Below are positions 1 through 8,561 of a stretch of 64,000 bases of DNA, piece after piece. The notes beneath the pieces were generated by a model that made no database searches, was not told where the DNA came from, and saw only the letters and a program-made list of their open reading frames with translations. Origin of the DNA: Limnohabitans kasalickyi (lineage in GTDB: Bacteria; Pseudomonadota; Gammaproteobacteria; Burkholderiales; Burkholderiaceae_C); assembly GCA_965234325.1 (NCBI GenBank), contig OZ248407.1, forward strand, positions 1,674,001-1,738,000. Direction: 5' to 3'. The position numbers were made by a program, and so were the translations under genes. Every line of letters begins with the position of its first letter. Position 1 is the first letter of the stretch.

Positions 1-585
1 GGCAAACGAAAAGTAATAAGCGCGCAAGCCACCGTTGAAGGTTTCGGCGGCCAAGCCTGTCATCGCTGCGGCACGGTCCGCGCAATGCTGGCGGTTGGCC
101 ACGCCTTCATTTTCAAAACTTGAGGGCGGAGGCATGGCGCCAATCAGCAGGGCCACAAAGGTGTACTGGCGCATCGACCATGAGAATCGAAAGAACGAAT
201 ACACAAAAATCACCACCAGCACCAAGATCTTGAACTCAAACACCAGCATGGGGGTTTGCTCGGCAAACGGGATTTCTCGCACCAACTCGGCCGCTTTGTC
301 GGTGGTGCCTAACAGGGCGAACAAGCCGCCCAAAATCAAAATGGTGGTGGAGCAAAAAAACGCGGGCGTGGCCGACAAGGTTTGCGTGATGATGCCGTCC
401 AGCATGCGCGGGTCACGCGCCGTGGCCTGCAACATCCACAAATGGCGGTAGCGGTTGGTCATCGCCAAAATAGAGTGCTGACCATCGCTCCAATGCTTGG
501 CAAACAAGGCGTAGCACACCCAAACCAACAGAAAAAAACCAAGGGCAAACCAATCGATCCAGGGTAGCAGTTGAAAAATTTTCAT
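1..585 (-). CDS. DUF599 family membrane protein (3' end outside window)
   Basis: The frame is open from an ATG at 585 to the left edge of the window, giving 195 codons with no stop, so the C-terminus is missing. The product is a predicted inner-membrane protein. It has hydrophobic segments near residues 8-28, 72-92 and 112-150, and a conserved-looking stretch around 'NRYRHLWMLQATARDPRM' followed by polar loops rich in aromatic residues. This arrangement resembles the DUF599 family, whose function is unknown. The next gene in the same direction starts 3' to 5' further right (flavodoxin), 27 bases away. The family call is by recognition of overall pattern and could be wrong; the membrane character is seen directly. 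Confidence 0.7.
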   Translation of the reverse strand, partial: MKIFQLLPWIDWFALGFFLLVWVCYALFAKHWSDGQHSILAMTNRYRHLWMLQATARDPRMLDGIITQTLSATPAFFCSTTILILGGLFALLGTTDKAAELVREIPFAEQTPMLVFEFKILVLVVIFVYSFFRFSWSMRQYTFVALLIGAMPPPSSFENEGVANRQHCADRAAAMTGLAAETFNGGLRAYYFSFA

Positions 586-612
586 AGTCAACATGCTACC
601 CAAAGAAAGCGC

Positions 613-1146
613 TTAACTGCGCAATTTCGCCGCCACAACTGCCACCCGCTCGCCGTAGGCTTTGGCGGTGTCCAAGTCGCCTTGTGGAATGTCAGCCGCT
701 GGGCTGGTCGGGCCCACTTGGGCCATCAGGCCGGAGTTAGAACCCAAACGGTTGATGGTGCCGTCGTTCATGGCGGGCTGACCCACCCACACCATGCCTT
801 GCTGCATGGCCAAGGTGATGAAATATTGGATGGTCGACAGTTTGTCGCCGCTGGGGCTGGCCGAGATGGTGAAGCCACCAGCCACTTTGTCTTTCCAAGC
901 GCTGCCGAACCACTGCTTCGATGTGGCGTCAGCAAATTTCTTGAACTGCCAAGACACGGTGCCCATGTAAGTGGGTGAGCCAAAGATGATGGCGTCAGCG
1001 GCGTTCAAAGCTTCCCACTCGGCATCGGTGATGTTGCCATCTGCGTCAATGGCGACGACGGTGGCTTTCGCGCCTTCGGCCACGAATTGGGCCACGCGTT
1101 GGGTGTGGCCGTAGCCTGAGTGGTAGACAACAACGGTTTTGGTCAT
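613..1146 (-). CDS. flavodoxin-like NADPH-dependent FMN reductase family protein
   Basis: This 177-residue protein has a flavodoxin fold. An FMN phosphate-binding loop (SGYGHT, residues 10-15) follows the first beta strand, and 'FGSPTYMGTVSWQFKKF' in the middle is the typical WrbA-like second flavin-contact loop. It is probably a soluble quinone or FMN reductase; the substrate is unknown. The start is an ATG with AGGAG seven bases upstream. It lies 40 bases downstream of the pirin gene on the same strand, so the two are probably co-transcribed and may share a role in handling quinones or quercetin-like phenolics. The divergent LysR gene is the likely regulator. Family assignment is firm, WrbA orthology is not. 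Confidence 0.85.
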   Translation of the reverse strand: MTKTVVVYHSGYGHTQRVAQFVAEGAKATVVAIDADGNITDAEWEALNAADAIIFGSPTYMGTVSWQFKKFADATSKQWFGSAWKDKVAGGFTISASPSGDKLSTIQYFITLAMQQGMVWVGQPAMNDGTINRLGSNSGLMAQVGPTSPAADIPQGDLDTAKAYGERVAVVAAKLRS

Positions 1147-1186
1147 GAGGAACTCCTGTGAGTGGTTTAAAAAAGAAAGTCAGCGA

Positions 1187-1882
1187 TCAGGCTGCTAAGT
1201 CAAACACCAGCACCTCGGCATCTTGGCCTTGTGTGAGCGTGATGGTCGGTTCGTTGTCCAACAATGCCGCGTCGCCCGTTGACAAAGCCACACCATTCAC
1301 GCTCAAGTTGCCGCGAATCAAGTGAACATAGGCTTTACGTTGCGGGGCGATCTGCAGGGTGGCCGTTTCCGCGCCATCAAACAAACCCGCATACAGCGAC
1401 GCATCGGCGTGAATTTTGACCACCGCGCCCTCTGGGCCTGCAATGCAAGCTAACGCGCCACGCTTGGAAGCTGGCGGCACGGTTTTTTGTTCGTAGCCGG
1501 GGGCAATACCGCGCACATTGGGTTCGATCCAAATTTGGAAAAAGTGCGTCGTTTGATCTGGGGCGTGGTTGAACTCGCTGTGCTGCACACCCGTGCCAGC
1601 GCTCATGCACTGCACATCGCCGGGCGGGATGCCTTTGACGTTGCCCATGCTGTCTTTGTGCGCCAAATTACCGCTCAGCACATAGCTGATGATTTCCATG
1701 TCGCGGTGGCCGTGGGTACCAAAACCGCCACCGGCCGCAATGCGGTCTTCGTTGATGACGCGCAAATTGCCCCAGCCCATGAACTGCGGGTCGTAGTAAC
1801 TGGCGAATGAAAAGCTATGGAACGACTTGAGCCAGCCGTGGTCGGCATAACCGCGATCTTGAGATTTGCGAAAGGTCAGCAT
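1187..1882 (-). CDS. pirin family protein (YhaK-type bicupin)
   Basis: The 231-residue product is a pirin. The N-terminal cupin carries the full metal set, H57, H59, H101 and E103, in the GTHGHRDME and QHSEFNH contexts, which match the iron ligands of characterised pirins. Some bacterial pirins have quercetin 2,3-dioxygenase activity in vitro; the physiological substrate is generally unknown. The C-terminal half is a second cupin without an obvious metal site. The start is an ATG preceded by AGGAG. It is the promoter-proximal gene of a two-gene unit with the flavodoxin, divergent from the LysR gene across 103 bases. Confidence 0.88.
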   Translation of the reverse strand: MLTFRKSQDRGYADHGWLKSFHSFSFASYYDPQFMGWGNLRVINEDRIAAGGGFGTHGHRDMEIISYVLSGNLAHKDSMGNVKGIPPGDVQCMSAGTGVQHSEFNHAPDQTTHFFQIWIEPNVRGIAPGYEQKTVPPASKRGALACIAGPEGAVVKIHADASLYAGLFDGAETATLQIAPQRKAYVHLIRGNLSVNGVALSTGDAALLDNEPTITLTQGQDAEVLVFDLAA

Positions 1883-1953
1883 GGTTTTTTCTCCTAAGCC
1901 TGAACTTTAGGCGCTTCGCGGGCCTTGGCCGTGCATCGCATTTGATGGCATCA

Positions 1954-1968
1954 TTCAAATTATTTGAA
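1954..1968. promoter_or_regulatory. candidate LysR operator in the pirin/LysR divergent region
   Basis: TTCAAA and TTTGAA form a perfect inverted repeat around a 3-base centre, in an AT-rich patch of an otherwise GC-rich 103-base spacer. The site is 17 bases before the LysR start codon. It fits the T-N11-A layout expected for LysR-type regulators, so it is probably where the regulator binds to control itself and the pirin-flavodoxin unit. Inferred from symmetry and position only. Confidence 0.5.
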
Positions 1969-1985
1969 CGATCAGAGCGCTTGAC

Positions 1986-2963
1986 ATGAACTCCCCCCGC
2001 GACGTGCTGACCCCCGACTCCCTAGCCATGCTGCACGCCATTGAAAAAGCAGGCAGCTTTGCTGCAGCGGCCCGCGTCTTGGGCGTGGTGCCCAGCGCCC
2101 TCACCTACCGCGTTCGCCTGATCGAAGATGCGCTGGACGTATTGCTCTTTAACCGCAGTTCCAGACAAGCCAAACTCACCGCGGCAGGCGTTGAGTTGAT
2201 GCGCGAAGGCGAGCGTTTGCTGGCTGACATCGACGCCATCGCCAACCGCGTGAAGCGTGTGGCCACCGGCTGGGAGAGCCAATTCACCATCGCGGTGGAC
2301 GGCATCATCGACCGCAGCACCGTGATGGAGTTGTGCGAAGCCTTTTTGGCCTTGAACGCCCCCACCCGCCTCAAACTGAGGGACGAAACTCTCACCGGCA
2401 CCTTGGCTGCCGTCACCAGCGGTCAAGCTGACTTGGCGCTTGGCATTCCTGGCATCTTGGGCGAAGGCGGCGTTGCATCGGGCATTCACAGCCAGAGCTT
2501 GGGCATCATGAAATTTGTCTTCGCCATGGCACCCAACCATCCCCTAGCCATCGCCCCCGAACCTTTGAGCGACGCATTACTTGGCCAACACCGCGCCGTC
2601 GCCGTGGCCGACTCGGTGCAAAGCGGCACCGGCATGACCATTGGTTTGCTGCCTGGGCAAGACGTGTTCACGGTCTCCACCATGGACAGAAAAATCGATG
2701 CCCAACTGCGTGGCATGGGCGTTGGCTTTGTGCCTGAGTTAATGGCTCAGCCGTGGATTGAAGCGGGACAGTTGGTGACGCGTGAGGTCGAACGCCCCAG
2801 ACGCGAGTCCAACCTCAGTTACGCTTGGCGCATCCCCGATGGCAGCGAGGGCGAACGCGGTGGCCGCGCTTTGCAGTGGTGGCTCAAACAACTCAAAAGT
2901 CCCGCCACCCGATCTGCCTTATTGGTGAACCCCCGAACCTTCAACCCCAGACACAACGTGTAG
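1986..2963 (+). CDS. LysR family transcriptional regulator
   Basis: This is a 325-residue LysR-type regulator. The N-terminal winged helix-turn-helix spans about residues 10-70 (FAAAARVLGVVPSALTYRV recognition region). It is followed by the linker helix and a periplasmic-binding-like effector domain to about residue 300. The ligand is unknown. It is transcribed away from the pirin and flavodoxin genes, the classical arrangement for a LysR regulator and its target. A TTCAAA/TTTGAA palindrome lies just upstream. A renalase-like gene follows 9 bases after its stop and may be co-transcribed. The family is certain, the target inferred. Confidence 0.9.
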   Translation: MNSPRDVLTPDSLAMLHAIEKAGSFAAAARVLGVVPSALTYRVRLIEDALDVLLFNRSSRQAKLTAAGVELMREGERLLADIDAIANRVKRVATGWESQFTIAVDGIIDRSTVMELCEAFLALNAPTRLKLRDETLTGTLAAVTSGQADLALGIPGILGEGGVASGIHSQSLGIMKFVFAMAPNHPLAIAPEPLSDALLGQHRAVAVADSVQSGTGMTIGLLPGQDVFTVSTMDRKIDAQLRGMGVGFVPELMAQPWIEAGQLVTREVERPRRESNLSYAWRIPDGSEGERGGRALQWWLKQLKSPATRSALLVNPRTFNPRHNV

Positions 2964-2972
2964 AGTGCAACC

Positions 2973-4040
2973 ATGACCTTAAACATCGCCATCATCGGAG
3001 CCGGCATCGCTGGCATCACCGCAGCCCGCACCCTGGCCCAAGCTGGCCACCGTGTGCATGTGTTTGAAAAGAGCCGCGGCGCAGGCGGACGCATGTCCAC
3101 CCGCGAAAGCGCTTTTGGCACCTTCGACCACGGCACCCAGTTCTTCACCGTGCGTGACCCGCGCTTTTCGCTGGCCCTGCAAAGCGTGCCCGGCACCACC
3201 GACATTTGCCGCCCTTGGAGCGCCAACGCCGTGCGTGTGCTCGACCCACAAGGCCATGTGTTTGAAGCCGCTCGCAACACCAAAGATGCACACTTTGTGG
3301 CCAAACCCGGCATGAACGCTTTGGTGCGCCATTGGGCCAAGCCATTGGGTGCTGCCGTGGCCTACCAATCGCAAGTCACGCGCTTGGAACGCTCGGCCAA
3401 AGGCCAGTGGACGTTGCACGCTGTCAACAGCGCTTCTGGCACCGACGTGACTGAAAAACACGCTGGCTTTGACCGCGTGCTGATGGCAATTCCCTCCGTG
3501 CAAACCGAACAACTGCTGCGCAACTCCGGCAAAGGCACTGCCAGCGCCGCTTGGCTCAAAGCCATGGCCAAAGTAGAAGTGGCCCCTTGCTGGACGCTGA
3601 TGTTGGCCTTCCCCAACGCCATCCAACCCGAATTGCACATCGGCCCTCAATGGAACGCTGCCCGCAGCACCCACCACCGCGTGGCGTGGTTGGCGCGTGA
3701 ATCGTCCAAACCCGGTCGCGGCAAGCTGGAGCGCTGGACCGTCCAGGCCAGCGCCGATTGGTCCACCGAACACTTGCAAGACACAGCCCCCCGAGTGAAA
3801 GCCAAACTGCTGCGCGCCTTCGCCGAACTGACCAGCATTCGCGCCGAGCCCTCGCACGCCGAAGTGCACCGATGGCTGTATGCCAAAACCATCACGCCCC
3901 TGGGCGTGTCGCACCAGTACAACCCCGCCAATGGCTTGGGCACCTGCGGCGATTGGCACTTGGGCCACCGCGTGGAAGACGGTTTTGTGTCGGGTCTTGA
4001 ACTCGCCTTAACCGTGTGTCAATCTGCACACCGCCTGTAA
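2973..4040 (+). CDS. renalase-like FAD-dependent oxidoreductase
   Basis: The 355-residue protein begins directly with an FAD-binding GxGxxG Rossmann motif (residues 9-14). This is followed by the renalase signature 'FEKSRGAGGRMSTR' and 'FDHGTQFFTVRDPRF', typical of bacterial renalases. Bacterial renalases oxidise alpha-NAD(P)H isomers that inhibit dehydrogenases, so a metabolite-repair role is likely but not shown here. There is no signal peptide, so it is cytoplasmic. Its stop codon abuts the TTG start of gluQRS, suggesting co-transcription. Confidence 0.8.
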   Translation: MTLNIAIIGAGIAGITAARTLAQAGHRVHVFEKSRGAGGRMSTRESAFGTFDHGTQFFTVRDPRFSLALQSVPGTTDICRPWSANAVRVLDPQGHVFEAARNTKDAHFVAKPGMNALVRHWAKPLGAAVAYQSQVTRLERSAKGQWTLHAVNSASGTDVTEKHAGFDRVLMAIPSVQTEQLLRNSGKGTASAAWLKAMAKVEVAPCWTLMLAFPNAIQPELHIGPQWNAARSTHHRVAWLARESSKPGRGKLERWTVQASADWSTEHLQDTAPRVKAKLLRAFAELTSIRAEPSHAEVHRWLYAKTITPLGVSHQYNPANGLGTCGDWHLGHRVEDGFVSGLELALTVCQSAHRL

Positions 4041-4949
4041 TTGCCTTACATCGGTCGCTTTGCACCTTCACCCACGGGCCCGCTTCATGCGGGCTCGCTT
4101 GTTGCTGCGCTCGCCAGTTGGTTAGATGCCCGTGCGCACGGTGGCCAATGGCTGGTGCGCATCGAAGATGTAGACACACCGCGCTGCATTCCGCACGCAG
4201 ACCAACTCATACTGCAACAACTCGCCGCTTGTGGCCTCGTGCCCGATACCCCTGTGATGTGGCAATCGCAACGCGCCAATGCCTACCAAACTGCGCTAGA
4301 CAGCTTGATTGCCAAAGGCTGGGCCTACCCTTGCGGCTGCTCACGCAAAGACATTGAAGAAGCCCAAGCGCTGATGGGCCACTCCCGAGAGCGTCACCAA
4401 GCGGCGGTCTACCCGGGCACATGCCGCCACGGATTGAACGGCAAAGCCGCACGCGCATGGCGTTTAAATGTGCAACGCGTGATCGACGATTTAAAACTTG
4501 CCACGCCTTTGACATGGCAAGACCGTTTGCTTGGCAGCCAACAACAAGACGTGGCTAAAGAAGTCGGCGACTTTGTGCTGCGCCGAGCTGACGGCCTGTG
4601 GGCCTACCAACTCGTAGTCGTCGTCGACGATGCTGCCCAAGGCATCACCCACATCGTGCGTGGCGCGGACCTCACCGACAACACCGCACGCCAAATCGTG
4701 TTGCAACATGCGTTGGACTTGCCCACGCCTAGCTACATGCACACACCATTGGTGCTGGGTGAAAACGGGGAAAAGTTGAGTAAGCAAAATGGGGCAACAG
4801 CTCTGGATATGGGCCACCCAAGGCTAGCGCTACAAACCGCAGCGCAAGTGCTAGGGCTACCCAAGATAGACGATGGCGCATCGATAGAACATGCCTTAGC
4901 CGAATGGACAAACGCATGGCTGCTTGACCCTCGCCTTGCCCCGCGATAA
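4041..4949 (+). CDS. gluQRS: glutamyl-Q tRNA(Asp) synthetase
   Basis: This truncated glutamyl-tRNA synthetase paralogue (302 residues) glutamylates queuosine in the tRNA(Asp) anticodon. 'RFAPSPTGPLHAGSL' near the N-terminus holds the HIGH-type motif (H16). A KLSKQ motif at about residues 245-249 corresponds to KMSKS. The CGC...Y...C zinc-binding pattern lies near residues 95-130. The anticodon-binding domain of true GluRS is absent, as expected for this family. The start is a TTG directly after the stop codon of the renalase-like gene; that stop is in the same frame, so no upstream start is possible. Confidence 0.93.
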   Translation: MPYIGRFAPSPTGPLHAGSLVAALASWLDARAHGGQWLVRIEDVDTPRCIPHADQLILQQLAACGLVPDTPVMWQSQRANAYQTALDSLIAKGWAYPCGCSRKDIEEAQALMGHSRERHQAAVYPGTCRHGLNGKAARAWRLNVQRVIDDLKLATPLTWQDRLLGSQQQDVAKEVGDFVLRRADGLWAYQLVVVVDDAAQGITHIVRGADLTDNTARQIVLQHALDLPTPSYMHTPLVLGENGEKLSKQNGATALDMGHPRLALQTAAQVLGLPKIDDGASIEHALAEWTNAWLLDPRLAPR

Positions 4950-4977
4950 TCACGGCCTATTCAAAGACACGCTTGCC

Positions 4978-5703
4978 ATGACCGCCGACACGCCCACCAC
5001 TCCAGACGCCACAAAATCCGACGCCCCCTTCATGCGCGTCATCAAAACCTACGTGCTGCGCGCGGGGCGCATGGGGCCTGGTCAGACACGTGCGTTTGAG
5101 CAGTTTGGTCCAAAGTTTTTGGTGCCTTATCAGCCTGAGCGTTTGGACACCGCCGCCACTTTTGGCCGCACCGCTCCTCTCATTTTGGAAATCGGTTTTG
5201 GCATGGGCGACGCGACCGCCAAGATTGCGCAGACGCGGCCTGACGACAACTTTTTGTGCTGCGAAGTGCATGCCCCCGGTGTGGGTGCGCTGCTGAAGCG
5301 CTGCGGCGAAGAAAACATTGGCAACATCCGCATCGTGCAGCACGACGCGATCGAGGTGATGGACCACATGCTGGGTGAAAACAGCCTCGACGGTGTGCAC
5401 ATCTTCTTTCCCGACCCTTGGCACAAGAGCCGTCACCACAAACGCCGTTTGATTCAAAGCGCGTTTGTCAACCGCTTGGCCAAACACATCAAACCCGGCG
5501 GCTATCTGCACTTGGCCACCGACTGGCAACCGTATTCAGAGCAAATGATGCACGTGGTGTCCGCCGAGCCCTTGCTCAAAAACACCGCAACAGACCCCAG
5601 CGGCTTTGCCGAAAAGCCCGCCTACCGCCCGCTCACGAAGTTTGAAAACCGTGGCTTGAAACTCGGTCACGGCGTGTGGGACTTGGTGTTCACCAAGGTC
5701 TAA
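4978..5703 (+). CDS. trmB: tRNA (guanine-N7)-methyltransferase
   Basis: TrmB methylates G46 of tRNAs with S-adenosylmethionine. The SAM-binding loop is 'LEIGFGMGDATAKIA', and the family signature 'FPDPWHKSRHHKRRL' is complete. The frame is also open upstream from a TTG at 4924, which would overlap gluQRS. The ATG at 4978, 28 bases after the gluQRS stop, is preferred; it gives 241 residues, close to the family norm. It is part of a run of RNA-modification genes (gluQRS, trmB, RluA-type synthase) on the same strand. Confidence 0.95.
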   Translation: MTADTPTTPDATKSDAPFMRVIKTYVLRAGRMGPGQTRAFEQFGPKFLVPYQPERLDTAATFGRTAPLILEIGFGMGDATAKIAQTRPDDNFLCCEVHAPGVGALLKRCGEENIGNIRIVQHDAIEVMDHMLGENSLDGVHIFFPDPWHKSRHHKRRLIQSAFVNRLAKHIKPGGYLHLATDWQPYSEQMMHVVSAEPLLKNTATDPSGFAEKPAYRPLTKFENRGLKLGHGVWDLVFTKV

Positions 5704-5723
5704 CACCTCTGAAAACCACTCCC

Positions 5724-6620
5724 ATGCGAATCCCCACGCGCAACGGCGTAGGTGCCAGCCGCGTGTCGCTGCCGGTTGGACCTTGGTCCACGGTGTTGGA
5801 TTTCTTGCTGGAGCGCATGCCCGACATTTCGCGCGACGAGTGGTTGCAACGCTTCGATGACCAACTGGTGCTGGATGAATCCGCGCAACCTGTCAAAGCC
5901 ACGCAGACCTACAAGCCACGCACCAAGCTTTACTACTACCGCCACATCGCCAACGAGCCGGTGCTGCCCTACAAAGCCAGCATCGTGTTTGAGGATGACC
6001 ATTTGTTGGTGGCCGACAAACCGCACTTCATGCCGGTCACGCCTGCGGGTCGTTATGTGCAGCAAAGTTTGTTGGTACAGCTCAAACACCTCACCGGCAA
6101 TGACGACCTCGTGCCCCTGCACCGCATCGACCGCGAAACCGCGGGCTTGGTGATGTTTGGCAAACGCTTATCTGACCGCGACGCCTACCACGCGCTGTTT
6201 CGCGACAAGGAAATGCACAAGGTCTACGAGGCGGTGGCGGCCTACGACCCCGCGCTTGAATTGCCACGCGTTCACATCAGCCGGTTGCAGCCTGACGAAC
6301 TTTTTTTCAGAACACAAGAAGTGCTAGGCGAGCCCAACAGCGAAACACGCATCAGCCTGCTCAAAACCGAAGGCACGCGTGCGCTCTACCAGCTAGAACC
6401 CATCAGCGGTAAGCGCCACCAACTCCGCGTGCACATGATGGCGCTGGGCCTGTCGCTTGAAGGCGACCAGTTTTACCCCACAGTTTTACGCGGGCCAGAT
6501 GCAGACGAAGACTTCAGCCAGCCGTTGCAGCTGCTGGCCAAAAGCGTCGCCTTTACCGACCCCGTCACAGGGCAAGACCGAGAGCTCCACAGCGCAATGC
6601 GTTTGAGCATCGCGCTTTAG
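5724..6620 (+). CDS. RluA family pseudouridine synthase
   Basis: This 298-residue pseudouridine synthase of the RluA family carries the catalytic HRIDRETAGLVMF motif, with Asp as the nucleophile. The C-terminal 'SGKRHQLRVHMMALG' block is also conserved in the family. It isomerises uridine in rRNA and/or tRNA. By its N-terminal extension it resembles the RluA-like synthases acting on 23S rRNA and tRNA, but the target base cannot be read from sequence. The ATG at 5724, 20 bases after the trmB stop, is chosen because longer alternatives run into trmB. Confidence 0.9.
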   Translation: MRIPTRNGVGASRVSLPVGPWSTVLDFLLERMPDISRDEWLQRFDDQLVLDESAQPVKATQTYKPRTKLYYYRHIANEPVLPYKASIVFEDDHLLVADKPHFMPVTPAGRYVQQSLLVQLKHLTGNDDLVPLHRIDRETAGLVMFGKRLSDRDAYHALFRDKEMHKVYEAVAAYDPALELPRVHISRLQPDELFFRTQEVLGEPNSETRISLLKTEGTRALYQLEPISGKRHQLRVHMMALGLSLEGDQFYPTVLRGPDADEDFSQPLQLLAKSVAFTDPVTGQDRELHSAMRLSIAL

Positions 6621-6688
6621 AGCTTCAAGCATGAAGGCGCGAAGGCCCGAGGCATTGAAGCGTCAGGCCAACCTAACGCTTCCAATAT

Positions 6689-7825
6689 TTAAGCTTTGAT
6701 TTCGCGTGCCGTGATTTGGTACTTGAAACTGTCAGGTGCGTAAGAGTCTGATCGGCCATCCACCGTCTCGGCGACGGGGTACATCAAGAAACCCAAGCGG
6801 TCTTCTTTGCTGCCGGGCAAGGTCACATCGTGCGCCGTGTTCCAGCCCAGCCAGTTGCCTTCCCAGCCGCCGAACAGGCGGTTGTAGACGGGCTGCACGA
6901 CGGCGTTGTCGGTGCGCTTGATCCACTCAGGTGTCTCCATGCGCATCACTTTGGCCACGTCAGCGGGGTCCATCGCCACCCAACCGTGGGCTTGCAAATA
7001 CACCTCGGCACGGCAGTGTTGCGCGCCTTTCAAGCTGGCAGGGTTGCCCGACAGCTCTTTGTAGCCAAAAGCCGAAGGCACCAAACGAATGCCGTACACA
7101 TCGCGGGCGGGCACGCCGACCGAGCGGCACAGGCCCACAAACAAGGCGTTGATGTCGGCGCATTTGCCGCCTAAGTTGCCCGTTTCCAGCATGGTTTTGA
7201 TGTCGCCCTCACCGCAACCGCGTGTCTTGGGTTCGCGCCAAGCATTGGCCACGACCCAGTCGTAAATAGCGCGCGCTTTTTGGGCGTCGGTCTTCGCACC
7301 TTGCGTGGCTTTGAGGGCCGTGGTGCGCACGATGCCGTCGGTCGGCAAGAAATGTGTGGCTCGGGTGTAGTGATGCAACGTACCCGCGTCCTCTCGGGTG
7401 AATGCGTGCGCTGTGGGTTGGTTGATGTCCACAAAGCGGCTTTGGGTTTGCACGCGGCTGGTGATTTCGACAAACGGCGTGACGCCGGCAGCGAACTGGG
7501 TGTAGAGCATGCGAGCGCCGTCCACACCGTCGCTGGTGATGCGTGAGGTGCCGTTGGATTGGAAGCTGCTTTCCAGCGATTGCTGCCAATCCGAATTGAT
7601 GCTGGGCACGGGCAACCAGACACGAGAGGCTGCACCTTTGACGTCGGCCAAGTCAACACGGGTGGTGACTTCAAACGTGCGCCATTGGCCCGCTTGTGGC
7701 TCGAAGCGGCGCGCAGTTTGGAAGTTTGTTTGGGAATTGGTTTGGGCCACAGCAAAGCCAGGCACACCAGAGAGGGCGCACGCAGCTGCGGCCCCCTTGA
7801 GAAGGGAACGACGCACGAGAGTCAT
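6689..7825 (-). CDS. exported transglutaminase-like domain protein
   Basis: The 378-residue protein starts with a twin-arginine-type signal (VRRSLLKGAAAACALSG...AVAQ, residues 4-28), so export through Tat is likely. The transglutaminase core is in the second half. The catalytic Cys is in 'NLGGKCADINALFVGLCRSVGVPAR', the His in 'HCRAEVYLQAHGW' and the Asp in 'AMDPADV'. Bacterial members are usually peptidases or amidases of unknown substrate rather than cross-linkers. The ATG at 7825 is preferred over a GTG at 7903 because it places the signal peptide at the N-terminus. The gene lies 128 bases downstream of the TlpA-like gene and converges on the pseudouridine synthase gene. Confidence 0.85.
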   Translation of the reverse strand: MTLVRRSLLKGAAAACALSGVPGFAVAQTNSQTNFQTARRFEPQAGQWRTFEVTTRVDLADVKGAASRVWLPVPSINSDWQQSLESSFQSNGTSRITSDGVDGARMLYTQFAAGVTPFVEITSRVQTQSRFVDINQPTAHAFTREDAGTLHHYTRATHFLPTDGIVRTTALKATQGAKTDAQKARAIYDWVVANAWREPKTRGCGEGDIKTMLETGNLGGKCADINALFVGLCRSVGVPARDVYGIRLVPSAFGYKELSGNPASLKGAQHCRAEVYLQAHGWVAMDPADVAKVMRMETPEWIKRTDNAVVQPVYNRLFGGWEGNWLGWNTAHDVTLPGSKEDRLGFLMYPVAETVDGRSDSYAPDSFKYQITAREIKA

Positions 7826-7953
7826 GAAAGAGAGCTCCGAATAGTGAATGAGACCTGTCGGCACATGCAAGGCGATCACGCGAGATGAAACAACGCGCCG
7901 CACCTATGCCCCGAAGGCAGGTCACCTCACACAAAGCGCATGAGGCGCGCAGA

Positions 7954-8556
7954 TTATCGCTTGGGGGTAGCCACCTTCGATGGCACGTTGGAGATGGGAA
8001 CGGTTTGGCGTACATCGGCCAACCATGTATTCGCCTGCGGCCCACTCCAGTCCACATCCCCCATCACGCGCCAGCGGGCTTGGCCGTTAGGAGCAATGAG
8101 GATGGTGGTGGGGTAGACGGCCACGCCCCACCGCTTGGCCAACTCGCCTTTGGGGTCTGAAATGACTGGGAACGTCATGCCCGTGCTTTGCATGTATCGG
8201 GCTGCGCGTGCAGCAGGTTCTCGCACGTTGATGGTGAGCACCACGGTTTGGCTGTCGCTGATGTCATGCAGGGTTTGCAACGTGGGCAATTCGTCTTTAC
8301 ACGGCGCGCACCAAGTGGCCCAAAAATTGAGAACGACCACTTTGCCTGTTAGCTCAGCTGTGGTCCAAGCTTTGCCTTGCAAATCGACGGCTTCGATTTT
8401 GGGCGTCGCCGTGTTGTCGGGCCATGCGGTTTTATCAAACTGCGCCCAAGCATCCGTGGCCATCAAACTTGAAGCCAAGACGGCGAGGCAAACACCAAGA
8501 AAAAGGCCCAACACGGGTTGGGCCTTTGTTTGCATGTCTTGTGAACGTGAGTTCAT
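7954..8556 (-). CDS. TlpA-like periplasmic thioredoxin-family protein
   Basis: This 200-residue exported protein has a hydrophobic signal sequence ending in an AWA-Q cleavage site near residue 37. A TlpA/ResA-type thioredoxin domain follows, with the WCAPC redox motif and a cis-Pro region at 'VAVYPTTILIAPNGQ'. It probably reduces disulfides or delivers electrons in the periplasm, for example in cytochrome c or oxidase assembly; the partner is unknown. The ATG at 8556 starts 5 bases after the alaS stop. A GTG at 8565 overlapping that stop is possible. A strong intrinsic terminator hairpin falls inside codons for the signal peptide (see the terminator entry). Confidence 0.85.
   Translation of the reverse strand: MNSRSQDMQTKAQPVLGLFLGVCLAVLASSLMATDAWAQFDKTAWPDNTATPKIEAVDLQGKAWTTAELTGKVVVLNFWATWCAPCKDELPTLQTLHDISDSQTVVLTINVREPAARAARYMQSTGMTFPVISDPKGELAKRWGVAVYPTTILIAPNGQARWRVMGDVDWSGPQANTWLADVRQTVPISNVPSKVATPKR
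8502..8527 (-). terminator. intrinsic terminator after alaS, inside the TlpA-like coding region
   Basis: Read on the minus strand, an 11-base arm AAAGGCCCAAC pairs perfectly with GTTGGGCCTTT around a 4-base loop, followed by TTTTTCTT. This is a textbook rho-independent terminator starting about 35 bases after the alaS stop. It lies in frame within the signal-peptide codons of the TlpA-like gene. Confidence 0.85.
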
Positions 8557-8561
8557 GCGGA

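Noticed and set aside
2979..3968. Minus-strand frame of about 330 codons opposite the renalase-like gene
   Set aside because: Antisense shadow; low-complexity Gly/His/Gln-rich translation without motifs.
6657..6682. GAAGCGT/ACGCTTC inverted repeat after the pseudouridine synthase gene as a terminator
   Set aside because: The 12-base loop and the lack of a T-run make it too weak to call, although it lies between convergent genes.
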